64,000 nucleotides of DNA from the NCBI RefSeq assembly GCF_002865585.1, contig NZ_CP025581.1, positions 1,798,001-1,862,000 on the forward strand, read 5' to 3'. Position numbers and translations under genes: made by a program. Position 1 is the first letter of the stretch, and each line of letters opens with the position of its first letter. The notes below the pieces were generated by a model. It did no database searches. It was not told the DNA's origin and saw nothing but the letters and a program-made list of their open reading frames with translations. This DNA comes from Nocardioides houyundeii (GTDB lineage Bacteria > Actinomycetota > Actinomycetes > Propionibacteriales > Nocardioidaceae). Shown here piece by piece: positions 47,383 through 56,347 of the stretch.

Positions 47383-47814
47383 ATGACCAAGCAGATCCAG
47401 CCCGACACCCAGTCCGTGTTCACGGAGCTGATGAACTGGGTGGGCTCGCCGCACCTCGAGCCGCAGGTCAAGGTCGAGGAGTGGGTGGAGGGCGATCGCC
47501 GAGTGATCCGGGCCGACCTGCCCGGGATCGACCCCGAGCGGGACGTCGAGCTGTCCCTGGACGGCAGCACGCTGCACCTTCGTGGCCAGCGGCGCTCCGA
47601 GCAGCACCACCACCACCGCACCGAGATCCGGTACGGCAGCTTCGCCCGCGCGTTGACGTTGCCCCCCGGCACCCGGGTGGAGGACATCAAGGCCGAGTAC
47701 GACAACGGTGTCCTCACCGTCTCCGTGCCGGTGGGCAGCGGCTCGGGCACGACGACCATCCCGATCACCCGAGGCGGAAGTGAGCAGGCCGGAAGCGACC
47801 AGGCCGGAAGCTGA
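47383..47814 (+). CDS. Hsp20/alpha-crystallin family small heat-shock protein
   Basis: The 143-residue chaperone has an alpha-crystallin domain (EEWVEGDRRVIRADLPGID; SLDGSTLHLRGQR; GSFARALTLPPGTRVEDIKAEYDNGVLTVSVP). It is short at the C-terminus and lacks the usual IXI motif except TIPITR. It carries a His-rich loop (EQHHHHRT). The start has AAGGG about twelve bases upstream. Small heat-shock proteins bind unfolding proteins; the actinobacterial Hsp20 is a hallmark of dormancy regulons, consistent with the box upstream. Confidence 0.93.
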   Translation: MTKQIQPDTQSVFTELMNWVGSPHLEPQVKVEEWVEGDRRVIRADLPGIDPERDVELSLDGSTLHLRGQRRSEQHHHHRTEIRYGSFARALTLPPGTRVEDIKAEYDNGVLTVSVPVGSGSGTTTIPITRGGSEQAGSDQAGS

Positions 47815-47847
47815 GCACGTCGCCGGCGCGCGGCTCGCTGTACGCGC

Positions 47848-47876
47848 GGAGGTCACGTCCCCGCGGCGTGACCTCC
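47848..47876. terminator. bidirectional terminator between hsp20 and arcC
   Basis: GGAGGTCACG (47848-47857) and CGTGACCTCC (47867-47876) form a perfect 10-base stem around a nine-base loop. It lies between convergent hsp20 and arcC and probably ends both. Confidence 0.8.
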
Positions 47877-47894
47877 CGGGTCTCGCGAGTCGCG

Positions 47895-48821
47895 TCACTG
47901 TCCGTTGTACAGACCGGTGGTGGTGACGATCGTCCCGGCCGTGCCGGCCAGGATCGCCACCGCCTCGTCCAGGCTCCCGATCGCGGCGACTCCGCCGGTG
48001 ACCTCCACGAACCGGCTGACCGCCTCCACCTTGGGACCCATGGACCCGGCAGCGAACCCGAGCGCACGCAGTGCAGGCGGCGTGGTGCGACGCAACGGTG
48101 TCTGGTCGGGCGTCCCCCAGTGCTGCATGACGGCGGGGACGTCGGTCAGGACCATCAGCGCGTCGGCGTCCAGGGCCTCTGCCAGCACCGCGCTCGCGAG
48201 GTCCTTGTCGACCACAGCCTCCACGCCGCGCAGCTCGCCCTGCTCGTCGCGCACCACCGGGACCCCGCCGCCCCCAGCGCAGATCACCACCGCACCGCTC
48301 TCCAGGAGCAGCCGGATCAGCCGGGTCTCGACGATGCGCTGGGGCCGGGGCGAGCCGACGACGCGCCGCCACGCGTCGCCGTCCCGAGCCATGTCCCAGC
48401 CCCGGGACTGGCTGAGCTTGTGGGCGGTCTCCTCGTCGTAGGTCTCGCCCACGAACTTCGTAGGGTTCTCGAACGCGGGGTCCCCTGCCTCCACCAGCGT
48501 CTGGTTGATGATCGCGGCCACCGGCTTCAGGGTCAGCTCGTTCTGCAGCGCCTGCAGCAGCCAGTATCCGATCATCCCCTGGGTCTGTGCTCCCAGGACG
48601 TCGAACGGGTACGGCGTGCTCAGGCGCGGGTCGGAGGCGCTCTGCAGCGCCAGCACGCCGACCTGCGGACCGTTGCCGTGGGTGATCACCAGCTCGTGCT
48701 CCTCGGTCAGCGGAGCCAGGGAGGCGACGGCGCGGCGCACGTTGGCCTCCTGGACATCTGCGTCAGGTCGCTGCCCGCGCTGGAGCAGGGCGTTGCCACC
48801 GAGGGCCACCACGATCCGCAT
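47895..48821 (-). CDS. arcC: carbamate kinase
   Basis: The 308-residue enzyme starts at ATG 48821, directly after the arcB stop. Motifs are VVALGGNALLQRGQR, THGNGPQVGVLALQ, CAGGGGVPVV and the C-terminal GSMGPKVEAV. It makes ATP from carbamoyl phosphate, the last step of the arginine deiminase pathway. The complete arcABC set makes about one ATP per arginine without oxygen. Confidence 0.95.
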   Translation of the reverse strand: MRIVVALGGNALLQRGQRPDADVQEANVRRAVASLAPLTEEHELVITHGNGPQVGVLALQSASDPRLSTPYPFDVLGAQTQGMIGYWLLQALQNELTLKPVAAIINQTLVEAGDPAFENPTKFVGETYDEETAHKLSQSRGWDMARDGDAWRRVVGSPRPQRIVETRLIRLLLESGAVVICAGGGGVPVVRDEQGELRGVEAVVDKDLASAVLAEALDADALMVLTDVPAVMQHWGTPDQTPLRRTTPPALRALGFAAGSMGPKVEAVSRFVEVTGGVAAIGSLDEAVAILAGTAGTIVTTTGLYNGQ

Positions 48822-48822
48822 C

Positions 48823-49824
48823 TCAACCGCCCAGCGTGGCCACGAGGACCGCCTTGATGGTGTGCATCCGGTTCTCCGCCTGGTCGAAGACGATGGAGTT
48901 GCGCGACTCGAACACCTCGTCGGTGACCTCGAGGGCGTCCATCCCGGTGCGTTGGAACAGCTCCTCGCCGACCTTGGTGTGACGGTCGTGGAAGCCGGGC
49001 AGGCAGTGCATGAACTTGACCTGCGGGTTCCCGGTGGCCTCCAGGACGCCCATGGTGACCTGGTAGTCCCGCAGCAGGGCGATGCGCTCGTCCCAGGCCT
49101 CCGGTGGCTCCCCCATCGAGACCCAGACGTCGGTGTAGATGAAGTCGGCACCTGCGACTCCCTCGGTGACGTCCTCGGTCTGGGTGATACGGGCGCCGGT
49201 CTGCTCGGCGATGGTGGCCGCCTCCGCGACGATGTCCTCGGCGTTCCACAGTGCTGAGGGGGCGACCATCCGCACGTCCATCCCCATCATCGCGCCCGTG
49301 ACCAGCAGGGAGTTGCCCATGTTGTTGCGGGCATCGCCGAGGTAGGCGAACGTGATGTCGCGGTCCTGCTTGGCGCAGTGCTCACGCATGGTCAGCATGT
49401 CGCAGAGCATCTGGGTCGGGTGCCAGTCGTCGGTCAGCCCGTTCCACACCGGCACCCCGGCGTACTTGGCCAGGGTCTCGACGTTGTCCTGGCTGGCGCC
49501 GCGGTACTCGATGCCGTCGTACATCCGGCCCAGCACCCGCGCGGTGTCCTCCATCGACTCCTTGTGGCCGATCTGCGACCCGGAGGGATCCAGGTAGGTG
49601 ACCTGGGCGCCCTGGTCGTGGGCGGCCACCTCGAAGGCGCACCGGGTACGGGTCGAGGTCTTCTCGAAGATCAGGGCGATGTTCTTGCGGATCAGCCGGG
49701 GCTGCTCGGAGCCGGCGTACTTCGCCTGCTTGAGCTCGGCGGCTAGGTCCAGGAGGAACGACCACTCCTTGGGGGTGAAGTCGAGCTCCTTGACGAAGTT
49801 GCGGTGTCTCAGGTTGAAGGCCAT
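48823..49824 (-). CDS. arcB: catabolic ornithine carbamoyltransferase
   Basis: The ATG at 49824 is chosen because it aligns with the family start ([18 protein letters not shown]). The 333-residue protein has the carbamoyl phosphate motif [13 protein letters not shown], the conserved [12 protein letters not shown], and HCLPGFHD. It converts citrulline and phosphate to ornithine and carbamoyl phosphate. It sits five bases from arcA and one base from arcC on the same strand. Confidence 0.95.
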   Translation of the reverse strand: MAFNLRHRNFVKELDFTPKEWSFLLDLAAELKQAKYAGSEQPRLIRKNIALIFEKTSTRTRCAFEVAAHDQGAQVTYLDPSGSQIGHKESMEDTARVLGRMYDGIEYRGASQDNVETLAKYAGVPVWNGLTDDWHPTQMLCDMLTMREHCAKQDRDITFAYLGDARNNMGNSLLVTGAMMGMDVRMVAPSALWNAEDIVAEAATIAEQTGARITQTEDVTEGVAGADFIYTDVWVSMGEPPEAWDERIALLRDYQVTMGVLEATGNPQVKFMHCLPGFHDRHTKVGEELFQRTGMDALEVTDEVFESRNSIVFDQAENRMHTIKAVLVATLGG

Positions 49825-49829
49825 GGTGA

Positions 49830-51053
49830 TCAGATCCCTTCCCGCTCGATGGGGCACGACATGCAACGCGGTCCGCCGCGTCCCCGGCCGAGCTCGGCAC
49901 CGGCGATGGTGATGACCTCGATGCCCTTCTTGCGCAGGAAGGTGTTGGTGGTGACGTTGCGCTCGTAGGCCACGACGACGCCGGGGCGCAGCGCCAGCAC
50001 GTTGCACCCGTCGTCCCACTGCTCGCGCTCGGCTGCGCGCACGTCCTGGCTAGGGGTGAGGACCCGCATGTCGTCCAGGCCCAGCGCGTCGGCGATCGCA
50101 CGGTGCATGTCCTCGGGCTCGTGGGCGGTCACGGTCAGCTCACCGTCCTGCTCGCCGGACTGGATCGTGAACGAGGGCAGCATGCCGAGACCGGCGTACT
50201 TGGTGAAGGTGTGGTCGTCGACCATCGTCATCACCGTGTCCAGGTGCATGAAGGCCCGGGCCTGGGGCAGGGAGAGGGCCACGACCGTGCTGGCACTGCC
50301 GGCGTCGAAGAGCCGTCGGGCGAGCCGCTCCACGCCCTGCGGGGTGGTTCGTTCGCTCATCCCGACCAGGACGACACCGCGGCCCAGCACCAGCAGGTCT
50401 CCACCCTCCGTGGTCGCCGTGCCGTTGGCCGTGGCGTCGCCCCACATGCGGAAGTCCTGGCCGGCGAAGAGCGGGTGCCACTGGTAGATGGCCTCGTAGT
50501 GGACGGTCTCGCGCATCCGGGCTCGCTTGCGCATGGCGTTGATGGAGACGCCGTCGTATATCCACGCTGAGGTGTCACGGGTGAAGAGATGATTGGGCAG
50601 GGGCGGCAGCACGAAGTCCTCGGCGCCCATGGCCTGGATCACCACGGAGACCGGTACGTCCGTGCGTTCCAGCAGCTCTGACTTCGTCATGCCCCCGATC
50701 AGGATCTCGGTGAGCTCGCTCTCGGGCATCAGGGAGAACAGGTCCTGGATGAGGTCGGCCGCCAGGGGTCCGTAGGTTCGCTCGTCCACCGTGCTGTTGA
50801 CCACGTGCGCCCGCGCCTCGGGGATGGCCAGGGTCTCCCGGAGGAGGTCACCCAGCAGGTGCACCTCGACACCGGTGTCGCGCAGGGTGCTCGAGAACGC
50901 GTCGTGCTCCTGCTGTGCCCGCTTGACCCACAGCACGTCGTCGAACAGGAAGTCGTCCTTGTTCGTGGGAGTCAGCCGTTTGAGCTCGAGTCCCGGCCTG
51001 TGCAGGATCACCCTCTTAAGAGCGCCCACCTCGGATTCCACCTGGAGCGCCAT
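49830..51053 (-). CDS. arcA: arginine deiminase
   Basis: The start is ATG 51053, behind AGGAGG; the earlier ATG is unlikely. The 407-residue enzyme has the family pattern ([18 protein letters not shown]), the substrate and catalytic regions ([27 protein letters not shown]) and the C-terminal catalytic cysteine in [16 protein letters not shown]. It converts arginine to citrulline and ammonia. It is divergent from the transporter and is first in the arcABC operon. Confidence 0.97.
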   Translation of the reverse strand: MALQVESEVGALKRVILHRPGLELKRLTPTNKDDFLFDDVLWVKRAQQEHDAFSSTLRDTGVEVHLLGDLLRETLAIPEARAHVVNSTVDERTYGPLAADLIQDLFSLMPESELTEILIGGMTKSELLERTDVPVSVVIQAMGAEDFVLPPLPNHLFTRDTSAWIYDGVSINAMRKRARMRETVHYEAIYQWHPLFAGQDFRMWGDATANGTATTEGGDLLVLGRGVVLVGMSERTTPQGVERLARRLFDAGSASTVVALSLPQARAFMHLDTVMTMVDDHTFTKYAGLGMLPSFTIQSGEQDGELTVTAHEPEDMHRAIADALGLDDMRVLTPSQDVRAAEREQWDDGCNVLALRPGVVVAYERNVTTNTFLRKKGIEVITIAGAELGRGRGGPRCMSCPIEREGI

Positions 51054-51110
51054 GGCCCCTCCTTCTGGTTGTGTGGTCCCAGGCAACCGTGCCGCGGTGA
51101 CGTTGCAAGA

Positions 51111-51124
51111 GGGCACATGGTCCC
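51111..51124. promoter_or_regulatory. candidate DevR-type palindrome in arcA / transporter promoter
   Basis: GGGCACATGGTCCC lies between divergent arcA and the YfcC-type transporter gene. It differs by only a few bases from the palindrome before the alcohol dehydrogenase. It was assigned by eye, and the inner bases vary. Confidence 0.35.
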
Positions 51125-51209
51125 GGCACCGGAATGACTATCGGCAGGTCTCACGGCCATGGGCGAGTGTTTCGTTGAGTGGGTTGCCACCGCGCAGAAA
51201 GGCTTGGTC

Positions 51210-52796
51210 ATGCCTCCTACCCATCGGGCTGATCCGCCGGCCGAAGAGCCGTCCCGCGAATCGCCGTCCACCGAATCGCCGTCCGCCGCCCTCGACGAGA
51301 CCGGTGGGGAGCAGGAGCAGAAGACGTTCCGCTTTCCCAGTGCCCTGACGGTGCTGGCCGCGGTCACCCTCCTGGTGTGGCTGCTGGCTTTCGTGGTGCC
51401 CACCGGCACGTACCAGACCGACGCCGACACGGGCCGCCCGATTCCGGGGACCTACGAGCGCATCGACTCCACGCTCTCCTTCGGGGATCGCCTGATGCAG
51501 TTGTTCCTGGCCCCGGTCAACGGGCTCTACGGGATCCTGAACGGGGACGGCTTCGTCGGGCCCAACGAGAGCGGCGAGCTCTACGGTGCGGCCGGGGTGT
51601 TCCTGTTCGTGCTCGGCATCGGCGTGTTCATCACCATGGCGATGCAGACCGGGGCGATCGAGCGCGGCATCGGCAGGGTCGCGGTCGGGATGCGAAGCCG
51701 CAGCGCGGTGCTCATCGCGGTGCTGATGGTGCTGTTCTCGATCGGGGGCACGACCGAGGGGATGGCCGAGGAGACTCTCGGTTTCTACACCCTGGTGGTG
51801 CCGCTGATGCTCGCGCTGGGATATGACCGGATGGTCGCGGTGGGCACGATCATGGTCGGTGCCGGCATAGGCGTGCTCGCCTCGACGGTCAACCCGTTCG
51901 CGACCGGGGTGGCCTCGGGTGCCGCAGACATCTCCATCGGCGACGGCATCGGGTTCCGCCTGCTGATGTACGTGCTGCTGGTCCCGGTGGGTATCTGGTG
52001 GGTGCTGCGCTACGCCCGCCGGGTGCGGTCCGACCCGTCGACCTCGATGGTGAGCCCGGTGCCGGGGGACGATGAGCTCAAGGCACAGGGCGTGGGTGAC
52101 GTGGCCGAGCTGACGGTCCGGGACCGGGTCGTGCTCACCATCGTGGGCCTGACCTTCGTGTTCATGATCTTCGCCATCGTCCCCTGGGCCCAGATCATCG
52201 ACGGACCCGAGGCCGACAGCTACCGCTGGCAGTTGGACTGGTACTTCCCGGAGCTGGCCGCCCTGTTCATCGTGATGGCACTGGTGGTGGGAGCGATCGG
52301 CGGACTGGGGGAGAAGGGTGTGACCGACGCGGTCGTGCGGGGGGCCGGAGACTTCATCGGAGTCGGCCTCGTCATCGTCCTGGCCCGAGGGGTGACAGTG
52401 ATCATGAACAACGCCCAGATCACCGACACGGTGCTGCAGTCGATGGAGCGTGCAGTCTCCGACACCTCGTCCTGGGTCTTTGGTGGACTGATGTTCCTGG
52501 TCAACGTGCCCTTGGCGTTCCTGGTGCCCTCCTCGTCCGGTCACGCCGCCCTGGCGATGCCGATCCTGGCGCCCCTGGCGGACTTCGCGGGCGTCTCACG
52601 CGCCATGGTGGTGACCGCGTACCAGTCCGCCTCGGGAGTGGTGAACCTCATCACCCCGACCTCGGCGGTGGTGATGGGCGGCCTGGCGTTGGCGAAGGTG
52701 CGCTACGACCAGTACCTGCGGTTCGTGCTGCCCCTGGTCGGCATCCTCTTCGTCGCTGCCCTGGCCCTGAGCGCACTGGGCGCGGCGCTCTCCTGA
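51210..52796 (+). CDS. YfcC-family (ArcD-like) basic amino acid transporter
   Basis: ATG 51210 is favoured (AAAGG lies about twelve bases ahead); ATG 51159 has no site. The 528-residue membrane protein begins with a Pro/Ser-rich cytosolic part and has about twelve helices, with SIGGTTEGMAEETLGFY and SSSGHAALAMPILAPLADF as conserved stretches. The family (COG1288) includes arginine/ornithine exchangers. Its place divergent from arcABC makes arginine uptake in exchange for ornithine the likely role; it is not the classical ArcD family. Confidence 0.85.
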   Translation: MPPTHRADPPAEEPSRESPSTESPSAALDETGGEQEQKTFRFPSALTVLAAVTLLVWLLAFVVPTGTYQTDADTGRPIPGTYERIDSTLSFGDRLMQLFLAPVNGLYGILNGDGFVGPNESGELYGAAGVFLFVLGIGVFITMAMQTGAIERGIGRVAVGMRSRSAVLIAVLMVLFSIGGTTEGMAEETLGFYTLVVPLMLALGYDRMVAVGTIMVGAGIGVLASTVNPFATGVASGAADISIGDGIGFRLLMYVLLVPVGIWWVLRYARRVRSDPSTSMVSPVPGDDELKAQGVGDVAELTVRDRVVLTIVGLTFVFMIFAIVPWAQIIDGPEADSYRWQLDWYFPELAALFIVMALVVGAIGGLGEKGVTDAVVRGAGDFIGVGLVIVLARGVTVIMNNAQITDTVLQSMERAVSDTSSWVFGGLMFLVNVPLAFLVPSSSGHAALAMPILAPLADFAGVSRAMVVTAYQSASGVVNLITPTSAVVMGGLALAKVRYDQYLRFVLPLVGILFVAALALSALGAALS

Positions 52797-52816
52797 CACC
52801 AGGCCTCGCGGCGACT

Positions 52817-52829
52817 GGGCCCTAGGTCC
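52817..52829. promoter_or_regulatory. candidate DevR-type palindrome before small membrane gene
   Basis: GGGCCCTAGGTCC, 59 bases before the start of the next small gene, resembles the site before the devR-like gene (GGGACTTAGGACC read on the minus strand). It is weak evidence that the small protein is in the same regulon. Confidence 0.35.
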
Positions 52830-52887
52830 TCGCCCGGACGGGCGCAGTGCCCTGCACCGGGTGCGCGGTGCCGAGCACGCTGGAAGC

Positions 52888-53076
52888 ATGACCAGCCCAC
52901 ACCCCGTCGCGCGGCGCACCGTCGAACCCAGCTTCCTCGAGCGCCGACGGCGAACCGGGATCGTGCTGAGCCTGCTGGTCCTGGTGGCCTGCGGGGCACT
53001 GGTCGGAGCCGCCACCGGGGTGGTCATGGCGGAGGTGTGCCGGATTGTCCTGTCCCACGTGCTATCGGAGCTGTGA
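52888..53076 (+). CDS. small one-helix membrane protein
   Basis: This 62-residue ORF from ATG 52888 has a basic N-terminal part (SFLERRRRTG), one hydrophobic helix (IVLSLLVLVACGALVGAATG) and a short tail. Charge distribution predicts an inside N-terminus. Its 3' end overlaps the sensor kinase by 15 bases on the opposite strand. No family was recognised. Coding is supported by the helix pattern but not by known relatives. Confidence 0.5.
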   Translation: MTSPHPVARRTVEPSFLERRRRTGIVLSLLVLVACGALVGAATGVVMAEVCRIVLSHVLSEL

Positions 53077-54828
53077 GGCACCAGGCGTGGCCGGGGCGCG
53101 TTTCGGGCCCTGCACGGGCACCCGCCAGACCACGCTCGTGCCCTGTCCCAGCGCCGAGACGACCTTGAGCTGACCCCCACGGAGCTCGGCGCGCCTGCGT
53201 AGGTTCGCCAGGCCGCTCTCGTGGCCGACGGCTTCCATGCCCTTGCCGTCGTCCGTCACCCGGACCGCGATCCCGTCGACGACACTGACCTCGACGGCGC
53301 ACAGACCAGCCTGGGCATGCCGGGTGGTGTTGGCCAGGGTCTCGGTCACCACTGCCACGAGGTCCTCGAGGAGGTCTCCGTCGATGAGCGCGCGCACCGG
53401 GCCGCGGAAGCGCAGCGTGGGGCGCAGCTTCATGGTGCGTGCCGCACGCTCCACGACGGCCCCGAGAGCGCGGCGGGGATCCGCGTCGTCGTGGCCCGAA
53501 CCCAGCTCGAAGATGCTCCGCCGGATGTCACGGATGGTCACGTCGATGTCGTCGACCGTGTGGTCCAACCGCTGCCGCATCTCCTGGGGATCGTGGCCGG
53601 CCGCGATCGACTGCAGCTCCAGGCCCACGGCATACAGGTGCTGAATGACCAGGTCGTGCAGGTCTCGGGCGATCCGGTCCCGGTCCTCCACGACGGCCAG
53701 GCGCTCCCGGTCGCGGCGGGCCTCGGCCACCTGCAGGGCGGAGGAGGCCTGGTCGATCAGCAGGGAGGGGAGCGAGGCGTCCTGCAGGACGGCGGCAGGG
53801 TCGACGTCGCGACGCCAGGCGAGACAGACCACGCCGGACTGGCCGTCCGGCAGGTGCAACGGCACCACGACGCCCCGCTCGGCCGGCTCGGTGCCCAGGG
53901 TCCGTGCCACGTCGGCGCTGCGGGGGTGCCGGCCCAGGTCCTTGACCGTGAGGGGTCGACCGGTCGCCGCGACGCACCGCTCCAGGGAGGAGCTGAGGTC
54001 CACGCACGCCATGGTGGCGGGGGACACCGTGGTGCCGGCGACCGCCTGGAGGCGGAGCTTCGTGGGATCTGCCCCCGTCGCGACCCAGACGAGATCGGCC
54101 CGGGAGATCTCCTGCGCCCGGTCGGCCAGGATCTGGGGCGCTGCCGCGTCCGCGTCGGGGCGCAGGATGGCGGTGGTGAGGTCTACCGCTGCGGCCAGCC
54201 AGCGTTCCCGCCTCGAAGCCTCCTGGTGGAGCAGAGCGTTCTCGATCGCGACCCCGGCCGCGGCGGCGAGGGCGGTCGCCACCTGCTCGTCGACCTGGGT
54301 GAAACCCGCGCCGGCCAGGTTGTCCTTCAGGTAGAGCGCGCCGAAGGCGTGCTCCCGCACACGCACCGGCACGGCGAGGACCGGACGGGGACCAGACTGG
54401 TGTGCGCCGGTCCGCATGGCAGGGACGGCCCCACCGGGCAATCCGTCGGCCCGGCCCTTCCGGTCCAGCAGGATGCCCAGGACGCCACGTCCCTGCGGGA
54501 ACTCGGTGCCCACGCCGGGCAGGCCCCTGGCACTGTGGGTCACCAGCGTTTGCAGACTCCGACCGCCCGGGGGATCGGGAACGCCGAAAGCGGCGTGGCG
54601 CGCGCCGGCCAGGTTGGCCGCTGCCTCCACGATCCTGGCCAGCAGGTCATCCAGCGACAGGTCCGCGGCCAACGTCGCGAGAGTGGCGAGCAGTAGGCGC
54701 CAGCGTCGCTCGTCATGACCGTGGTGGTCCTGATGAGTGGCGATCAGCATCAGATCGTCGAACGACGGGTCCTTCGCACCTAACGAAGGCCTGCTCTCCC
54801 CGTCGAGCTCTCCCGAGAACTCGCGCAT
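53062..54828 (-). CDS. GAF-domain sensor histidine kinase, DevS/DosS-like
   Basis: The start is ATG 54828, behind AGGAG; a GTG two codons earlier is also possible. The 588-residue soluble kinase has two GAF domains (about 65-205 and 215-360), then a HisKA_3 dimerisation helix (RIARDLHDLVIQHLYAVGLELQ) and a HATPase domain (LANTTRHAQAG; VTDDGKGM; LANLRRRAELRGG). This is the layout of DevS/DosS/DosT, whose first GAF domain binds heme to sense O2, NO or CO. Whether a heme His is kept here cannot be decided by eye. It follows the response regulator gene and probably phosphorylates it. Confidence 0.88.
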   Translation of the reverse strand: MREFSGELDGESRPSLGAKDPSFDDLMLIATHQDHHGHDERRWRLLLATLATLAADLSLDDLLARIVEAAANLAGARHAAFGVPDPPGGRSLQTLVTHSARGLPGVGTEFPQGRGVLGILLDRKGRADGLPGGAVPAMRTGAHQSGPRPVLAVPVRVREHAFGALYLKDNLAGAGFTQVDEQVATALAAAAGVAIENALLHQEASRRERWLAAAVDLTTAILRPDADAAAPQILADRAQEISRADLVWVATGADPTKLRLQAVAGTTVSPATMACVDLSSSLERCVAATGRPLTVKDLGRHPRSADVARTLGTEPAERGVVVPLHLPDGQSGVVCLAWRRDVDPAAVLQDASLPSLLIDQASSALQVAEARRDRERLAVVEDRDRIARDLHDLVIQHLYAVGLELQSIAAGHDPQEMRQRLDHTVDDIDVTIRDIRRSIFELGSGHDDADPRRALGAVVERAARTMKLRPTLRFRGPVRALIDGDLLEDLVAVVTETLANTTRHAQAGLCAVEVSVVDGIAVRVTDDGKGMEAVGHESGLANLRRRAELRGGQLKVVSALGQGTSVVWRVPVQGPKRAPATPGASQLR

Positions 54829-54955
54829 GCGCACTCCTTGGCAACGAAATGTGATTCAGGTTACCAACAGAACTCTTTATTTCACCAGCGTCATCCTGCC
54901 CTGGCAGAACTCCGCTTAATCGCCTCATGACCGGGCCGCGTCGGTGGACGGCCGG

Positions 54956-55636
54956 TCATCTGGGTGGGCTGGACTGGCGGGCCGCGATGATGGCCGCCTG
55001 GGTCCTGGTGGCGACCCCGAGCTTGCCGAGCATGATGGAGACGTAGTTCTTCGTCGTCTTCTCGGCCAGGCCCAGGTGCTCGGCGATCTGGCGGTTGGTG
55101 AGCCCCCGCCCGACGAGCTCGAGCACCTGCTGCTCCTTGGGTGTCAGGTGCTTGGTCAGTGGGTCTTTGGGGGGTCCGTTCCGCAGCCGCTCCAGCACGT
55201 GGGAGGTGGCCACCGGGTCCAGCATTGAGTGCCCGGCTGCGACTCGGCGAACCGACTCCACGAAGTCAGCGGCCTTGACCTCCTTGAGGACGTAGCCCGC
55301 GGCCCCTGCCATGATCGCGGCGAAGAGGGCCTCGTCCTCGTCGTACGAGGTGAGCATCAGGACCGCTATCCCCGGGTCGATCGACCGTACCTGGCGACAG
55401 ACCTCCACCCCCGTCCCGTCGGGGAGGCGGACGTCGAGGATCGCGACGTCCGGTCTCAGGGCGGGGATTCGGCGGGCCGCCTCGACGGCGGAGCCGGACT
55501 CCCCGACCACCAGGATGTCGCCCTGGCGCTCCAGCAGACTGCGGATGCCGTGGCGCAGCAGCTCATGGTCGTCGAGCAGGAACACCTCAACGGGCGGCCG
55601 CGCCCCCGGCTCGGTCTCGCTCGATGCTTCCCACAT
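54956..55636 (-). CDS. NarL/DevR-family response regulator
   Basis: The 226-residue regulator has a receiver domain (VFLLDDHELLRHGIR; phosphoacceptor in VAILDVRLPDG; Lys in GYVLKEV). A C-terminal LuxR-type helix-turn-helix follows (LTPKEQQVLELVGRGLTNRQIAEHLGLAEKTTKNYVS). This matches DevR/DosR. With the DevS-like kinase 128 bases downstream it forms a two-component pair, probably for oxygen limitation. A GGGAC-type palindrome 36-48 bases upstream suggests autoregulation. Confidence 0.9.
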   Translation of the reverse strand: MWEASSETEPGARPPVEVFLLDDHELLRHGIRSLLERQGDILVVGESGSAVEAARRIPALRPDVAILDVRLPDGTGVEVCRQVRSIDPGIAVLMLTSYDEDEALFAAIMAGAAGYVLKEVKAADFVESVRRVAAGHSMLDPVATSHVLERLRNGPPKDPLTKHLTPKEQQVLELVGRGLTNRQIAEHLGLAEKTTKNYVSIMLGKLGVATRTQAAIIAARQSSPPR

Positions 55637-55671
55637 GCTGTGAGCGTAGGCCCGGCGCCGCGCTCTGTCGT

Positions 55672-55684
55672 GGTCCTAAGTCCC
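55672..55684. promoter_or_regulatory. candidate DevR-type box before the devR-like gene
   Basis: Read on the minus strand, GGGACTTAGGACC lies 36-48 bases before the response regulator start. It is the closest match in the window to the DosR box GGGACTWWAGTCCC at its left half. Autoregulation is the simplest reading. Confidence 0.5.
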
Positions 55685-55849
55685 ATCCCGCCCCGGGTCT
55701 TTGTGCCCTGCCATGGCCGTCCGCGGGTGTGTCCAGCATCACAGGGTTGTCCTGACGTCCCGGGGTACGGAGGCCTCGCGCTATTCGGCGTGACCGAGCA
55801 CCTGGGACTACCGGTGCCACCAAACAGAGGTCAAGGGGATTCACCAAAC

Positions 55850-56128
55850 ATGTCCACCAACGTTCACACAGACAACGCAGGACAGTCCAAGGCCCGGCCC
55901 GAGCGCCGCGTGAGCACCGAGACCAAGGCCTCCTTCAAGTCCAGCGAGCTGATCGCCTACGTGCTCGCCGTGCTGGGGGTGTTGATCGCGTCGGCCGTCG
56001 TGGATGCCAGCGACTTCGGCCCTCAGGAAGCGTGGTTCTACGTCACCCTGCTCACGATCGGCTACATGGTCAGCCGGGGGCTGGCCAAGTCCGGCAGCCG
56101 GGAGTTCTTCGACGACGACAACCGGTAA
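55850..56128 (+). CDS. small two-helix membrane protein of unknown function
   Basis: The 92-residue protein from ATG 55850 has a polar start of about 30 residues with ETKASFKSSELIAY, then two helices (VLAVLGVLIASAVV; EAWFYVTLLTIGYMVSRGLA) and the end SGSREFFDDDNR. From memory, similar short proteins occur in many actinobacteria. Its promoter region holds GGGACTACCGGTGCC (55804-55818), a possible DevR-type site. It is followed by a strong hairpin. Function is unknown. Confidence 0.75.
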   Translation: MSTNVHTDNAGQSKARPERRVSTETKASFKSSELIAYVLAVLGVLIASAVVDASDFGPQEAWFYVTLLTIGYMVSRGLAKSGSREFFDDDNR

Positions 56129-56147
56129 GGCACCGCACCGCCCTGCC

Positions 56148-56192
56148 GGGCCCGAACGCCGTTCCCGCTCCCGGGGTCGGCGTTCGGGGCCC
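56148..56192 (+). terminator. terminator hairpin
   Basis: GGGCCCGAACGCCG and CGGCGTTCGGGGCCC pair over 14 bases with one bulged G around a 16-base loop. It lies 20 bases after the two-helix protein stop. Confidence 0.75.
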
Positions 56193-56220
56193 AGCCCTCG
56201 AGCATCCCCAAGGTGGACCC

Positions 56221-56316
56221 ATGTTCTTGCTCTTCAGCAACCGGCTCGGCTGCGGCGGCTCACTCCTGCTCTCGCTCGCCGTCACAGCAGTGCTCCTGTT
56301 TGCCCTGTTCCGGTGA
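56221..56316 (+). CDS. very small one-helix membrane protein (MFLLFSNRLGCGGS type)
   Basis: This 31-residue ORF reads MFLLFSNRLGCGGSLLL followed by a hydrophobic helix ending LFALFR, with AAGGTGG upstream. I recall nearly identical miniature proteins scattered in actinobacterial genomes, so it is probably real. No function is known. Most gene finders would miss it because of its length. Confidence 0.65.
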   Translation: MFLLFSNRLGCGGSLLLSLAVTAVLLFALFR

Positions 56317-56347
56317 GGCCCCTGCGCCGGGCGCGGCCCAACCTGCC

